Assembly (NCBI GenBank): GCA_021790955.1
Contig: JAJYFI010000099.1
Span: forward strand, 1 to 6,494
Origin: a bacterium
GTDB lineage: Bacteria; Elusimicrobiota; Elusimicrobia; UBA1565; UBA9628
DNA length: 6,494 bases
Direction of reading: 5' to 3'
The notes beneath the pieces are model-generated. The model did not search any database and was not told the origin of the DNA. It saw only the letters and a list, made by a program, of their open reading frames with translations. A program made the position numbers and the translations under genes. The stretch's first letter is position 1. The number at the start of each line of letters is the position of its first letter. Shown one piece after another: positions 4,657 to 6,494 of this stretch.

Positions 4657-5844
4657 ATGGCGAAGCCGAAGTACGAGAGGAAGAAGCCGCACGTGAACAT
4701 CGGGACGATCGGCCACGTGGACCACGGGAAGACGACCTTGACGGCGGCGATCACGCACTATTTGGCGAAGAAGGGGCTGGCGCAGGCGAAGAAGTACGAG
4801 GAGATCGACAACGCGCCGGAGGAGCGGGCGCGTGGGGTGACGATCAACGTGCACCATCAGGAGTACGAGACGGATAAAAGGCACTACGCGCACGTGGACT
4901 GCCCCGGGCACGCGGACTATATCAAGAACATGATCACGGGGGCGGCGCAGATGGACGGCGCGATACTGGTGGTGTCGGCGGCGGACGGTCCGATGCCGCA
5001 GACGCGGGAGCACGTGCTTTTGGCGCGGCAGGTGAACGTGCCGCACATGGTGGTTTTTTTGAACAAGATGGACGTGGCGGACAAGGACTTGGTGGACCTG
5101 GTGGAGATGGAGGTGCGGGAGCTGTTGACGAAGTACGAGTTTCCCGGGGACAAGATCACGGTGGTGAGGGGGTCGGCGACGAAGGCATTGGAGGGGGACC
5201 AGTCGGCGATCGGGGAGCCTGCGATCCAGAAGCTGATGGAGGCGTTGGACACGGAGATACCGGAGCCGAAGCGGCCTGTGGAGCAGCCGTTTTTGATGGC
5301 GGTGGAGGACGTGTTCTCGATCACGGGGCGCGGGACGGTGGCGACGGGGCGGGTGGAGAGAGGGAAGGTGAAGGTGGGGGACAACGTGGAGATCGTCGGG
5401 ATCCAGGCGACGAAGAAGTCGGTGGTGACGGGTCTGGAGATGTTCCGGAAGGTCCTGGACGACGCGATGGCCGGGGACAACGTGGGGATTTTGCTGCGAG
5501 GGATCGACAAGGGGCAGGTGGAGCGTGGACAGGTGATCGTGGCGCCCGGGACGATCACGCCGCACACGAAGTTCAAGGCGCGGCTGTACGTGCTGACGAA
5601 GGACGAGGGGGGGCGGCACACGCCGTTTTTTAAGGGTTATCGGCCGCAGTTTTACTTCCGGACGACGGACGTGACGGGGATGGTGACGCTGCCGGCGGGA
5701 GTGGAGATGGTGATGCCGGGGGACAACGTGGACATCGACGTGGAGCTGATCTGCCCGATCGCGATGGAGAAGGGATTGCGGTTCGCGGTGCGGGAAGGCG
5801 GGCACACGGTGGGCGCGGGCGTCGTCGCCGAGATCACGGCTTGA
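4657..5844 (+). CDS. tuf: elongation factor Tu
   Basis: GTPase that brings aminoacyl-tRNA to the ribosomal A site. At 395 residues it is full length for a bacterial EF-Tu. The G domain shows GHVDHGKT (19-26), RGVTIN (59-64, switch I with the Mg-binding Thr), DCPGHADY (81-88, with the catalytic His H85), NKMD (136-139) and SATK (173-176). Domains 2 and 3 follow from about residue 210, with FSITGRGTVATGRVERG and a normal C-terminus VGAGVVAEITA. Switch I continues as VHHQEYET, where TSHVEYET is usual. Codon use is striking: Gly is almost always GGG, Val GTG, Ala GCG, Thr ACG, unlike the C-ending preference of the genes around it. The last dozen codons contain more GGC/GTC/GCC. It is second in the operon after tRNA-Thr; rpmG follows 13 nt later. 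Confidence 0.99.
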   Translation: MAKPKYERKKPHVNIGTIGHVDHGKTTLTAAITHYLAKKGLAQAKKYEEIDNAPEERARGVTINVHHQEYETDKRHYAHVDCPGHADYIKNMITGAAQMDGAILVVSAADGPMPQTREHVLLARQVNVPHMVVFLNKMDVADKDLVDLVEMEVRELLTKYEFPGDKITVVRGSATKALEGDQSAIGEPAIQKLMEALDTEIPEPKRPVEQPFLMAVEDVFSITGRGTVATGRVERGKVKVGDNVEIVGIQATKKSVVTGLEMFRKVLDDAMAGDNVGILLRGIDKGQVERGQVIVAPGTITPHTKFKARLYVLTKDEGGRHTPFFKGYRPQFYFRTTDVTGMVTLPAGVEMVMPGDNVDIDVELICPIAMEKGLRFAVREGGHTVGAGVVAEITA

Positions 5845-5857
5845 GCGGGGGGATCCA

Positions 5858-6010
5858 ATGGCCGACCGCGTCATCCTCACCATGGGCTGCTCCGACTGCA
5901 AGTCGCGCAACTATTATTTCCAGCGCGGCAAGAAAAAAGACTTCAAGGTGGAGCTCAAGAAATTCTGCAAGCCGTGCGGCAAGATGACGCTCCACAAGGA
6001 AATGAAGTGA
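5858..6010 (+). CDS. rpmG: 50S ribosomal protein bL33
   Basis: A 50-residue basic protein of the large ribosomal subunit, near the E site. MADRVILTMGCSDCKSRNYY is followed by a lysine-rich centre and KFCKPCGKMTLHKEMK. The four cysteines C11, C14, C37 and C40 form the zinc ribbon of the Zn-containing (C+) type of bL33. Length is normal. The ATG at 5858 follows a run of six G (5847-5852) acting as ribosome binding site, 13 nt after the tuf stop. tRNA-Trp starts 9 nt after its stop codon. Position between tuf and secE-nusG is the usual bacterial location. Confidence 0.97.
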   Translation: MADRVILTMGCSDCKSRNYYFQRGKKKDFKVELKKFCKPCGKMTLHKEMK

Positions 6011-6019
6011 TCCGATCCT

Positions 6020-6094
6020 GGGGGTGTCGGTTAATTGGTAAACCATCGGTCTCCAAAACCGAGACTCCAGGTTCGAGTCCTGGCGCCCCCGCCA
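6020..6094 (+). tRNA. tRNA-Trp(CCA), 3' CCA encoded
   Basis: Cloverleaf by eye: acceptor GGGGGTG/CGCCCCC (6020-6026, 6084-6090, one T-G wobble); D-stem GGTT/AACC; anticodon stem TCGGT/ACCGA with loop CTCCAAA and anticodon CCA at 6053-6055; T-stem CCAGG/CCTGG with loop TTCGAGT; discriminator G6091; encoded CCA 6092-6094. A tryptophan tRNA between rpmG and secE is common in bacteria. The nearby tRNA-Thr lacks an encoded CCA. Its 3' end lies 4 nt before the secE start codon. Confidence 0.97.
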
Positions 6095-6098
6095 CGCT

Positions 6099-6299
6099 AT
6101 GGCGACGAACGTGAATTTCGCGGTGCAGTTCTTTAAGGAAGCTTATTATGAGCTCAGAAAATCCTCATGGCTTTCGCGCAAGGATGCCATCGCCTCGACC
6201 TGGGTCGTCGTGTTCCTGGTGGCGGCGCTGTCTTTGTACGTGGCCGGGGTCGACTTCGTCTTGTCCGTTTTGCTGGGCTCGGTGCTGAGGGGGCGATGA
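6099..6299 (+). CDS. secE: preprotein translocase subunit SecE
   Basis: Small essential subunit of the SecYEG channel in the inner membrane. At 66 residues it is the short, single-span form typical outside enterobacteria. The amphipathic surface helix is VQFFKEAYYELRKSSWLSRK (residues 9-28), followed by one transmembrane segment at about residues 34-58 (TWVVVFLVAALSLYVAGVDFVLSVL). The strongly conserved W-P of the SecE cytoplasmic motif (SWPxRxE) reads W-L here. The ATG at 6099 is the only good start: it precedes the normal family N-terminus and lies just 4 nt behind the encoded CCA of tRNA-Trp. No Shine-Dalgarno is visible (upstream bases are the tRNA acceptor strand). After tRNA processing the message would be almost leaderless. 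Its stop overlaps the nusG start (ATGA). Confidence 0.93.
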   Translation: MATNVNFAVQFFKEAYYELRKSSWLSRKDAIASTWVVVFLVAALSLYVAGVDFVLSVLLGSVLRGR

Positions 6300-6494
6300 C
6301 CGAACAAACGCAGACGACGACGGACGGCCAGAAGACGATCCAGCGAGGGTGGTACGTGGTTCACGCCCAGACGGGCTTTGAGGACCGCGTGCGCCAGCGC
6401 CTTGAGCAGAAGATGACGGACGAGAAGGTCAAGGACAAGATTTTCGCCATCCTCATTCCCTCGGAAGAGGTCGTGGAGGTCCGAAAGAACAAGA
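6296..6494 (+). CDS. nusG: transcription termination/antitermination factor NusG, N-terminal part
   Basis: Elongation factor that binds the clamp of RNA polymerase through its NGN domain and links it to Rho or the ribosome. The window holds the first 66 codons of a protein normally near 180 residues. After a polar, Thr-rich N-terminal tail (MTEQTQTTTDGQKTIQ) the NGN domain begins with RGWYVVHAQTGFEDRVRQRL, and the second strand KIFAILIPSEEVVEVRKNK is typical. The loop before KIF (MTDEKVKDK) is slightly longer than the usual MGMEDK form. The ATG at 6296 overlaps the secE stop by four bases and follows GAGGGGG, so the two are translationally coupled. The gene is cut by the right window edge. 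Confidence 0.96.
   Translation, partial: MTEQTQTTTDGQKTIQRGWYVVHAQTGFEDRVRQRLEQKMTDEKVKDKIFAILIPSEEVVEVRKNK

Noticed and set aside
4636..5910. 424-codon open frame on the minus strand across tuf
   Set aside because: It is opposite an unmistakable tuf gene. The product is an Arg/His/Pro/Leu repeat-like sequence that arises from the G-ending codons of tuf, with no domain or ribosome binding site.

Overview
The window comes from a GC-rich bacterial chromosome. The bacterial gene order tRNA-Thr, tuf, rpmG, tRNA-Trp, secE, nusG on the plus strand is conclusive for Bacteria. The phylum cannot be fixed from this sequence alone. The secreted protein with an aromatic C-terminus suggests a diderm. The EF-Tu and SecE sequences look compatible with a deep lineage such as Elusimicrobiota, but that is a weak impression from memory.

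Minus-strand block (1-3349): three genes transcribed right to left. They are a phosphoglucomutase/phosphomannomutase, a small exported protein that is probably an outer-membrane beta-barrel, and enolase, which runs off the left edge. Spacing between the first two is tight, with a strong ribosome binding site in the gap. A hairpin plus U-tract sits directly before enolase and may terminate or attenuate the transcript.

Middle (3350-4470): first an intergenic stretch with a cluster of near-identical 18-bp palindromes (TTGTTCGC-NN-GCGAACAA), three of them spaced 42 and 21 bp apart, i.e. on one face of the helix. Then comes a decayed accessory island: a VapC-like PIN toxin remnant, the C-terminal third of an AAA15/OLD-type ATPase, and a DUF4276-like remnant. 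They are head to tail on the plus strand with their natural gene boundaries still visible. Base composition and codon use here are less GC-rich than on either side.

Plus-strand block (4458-6494): an extended -10 promoter, tRNA-Thr(GGT), EF-Tu, ribosomal protein bL33, tRNA-Trp(CCA), SecE and the start of NusG. This is the classical translation/secretion/transcription-elongation cluster. Oddities are the strongly G-ending codon use of tuf, and a secE start codon only 4 nt after the tRNA-Trp CCA end with no Shine-Dalgarno sequence.

I see no intact new system. The strongest unexplained signals are the palindrome cluster and the patterned decay of the small toxin/ATPase/DUF4276 island beside the tuf operon.
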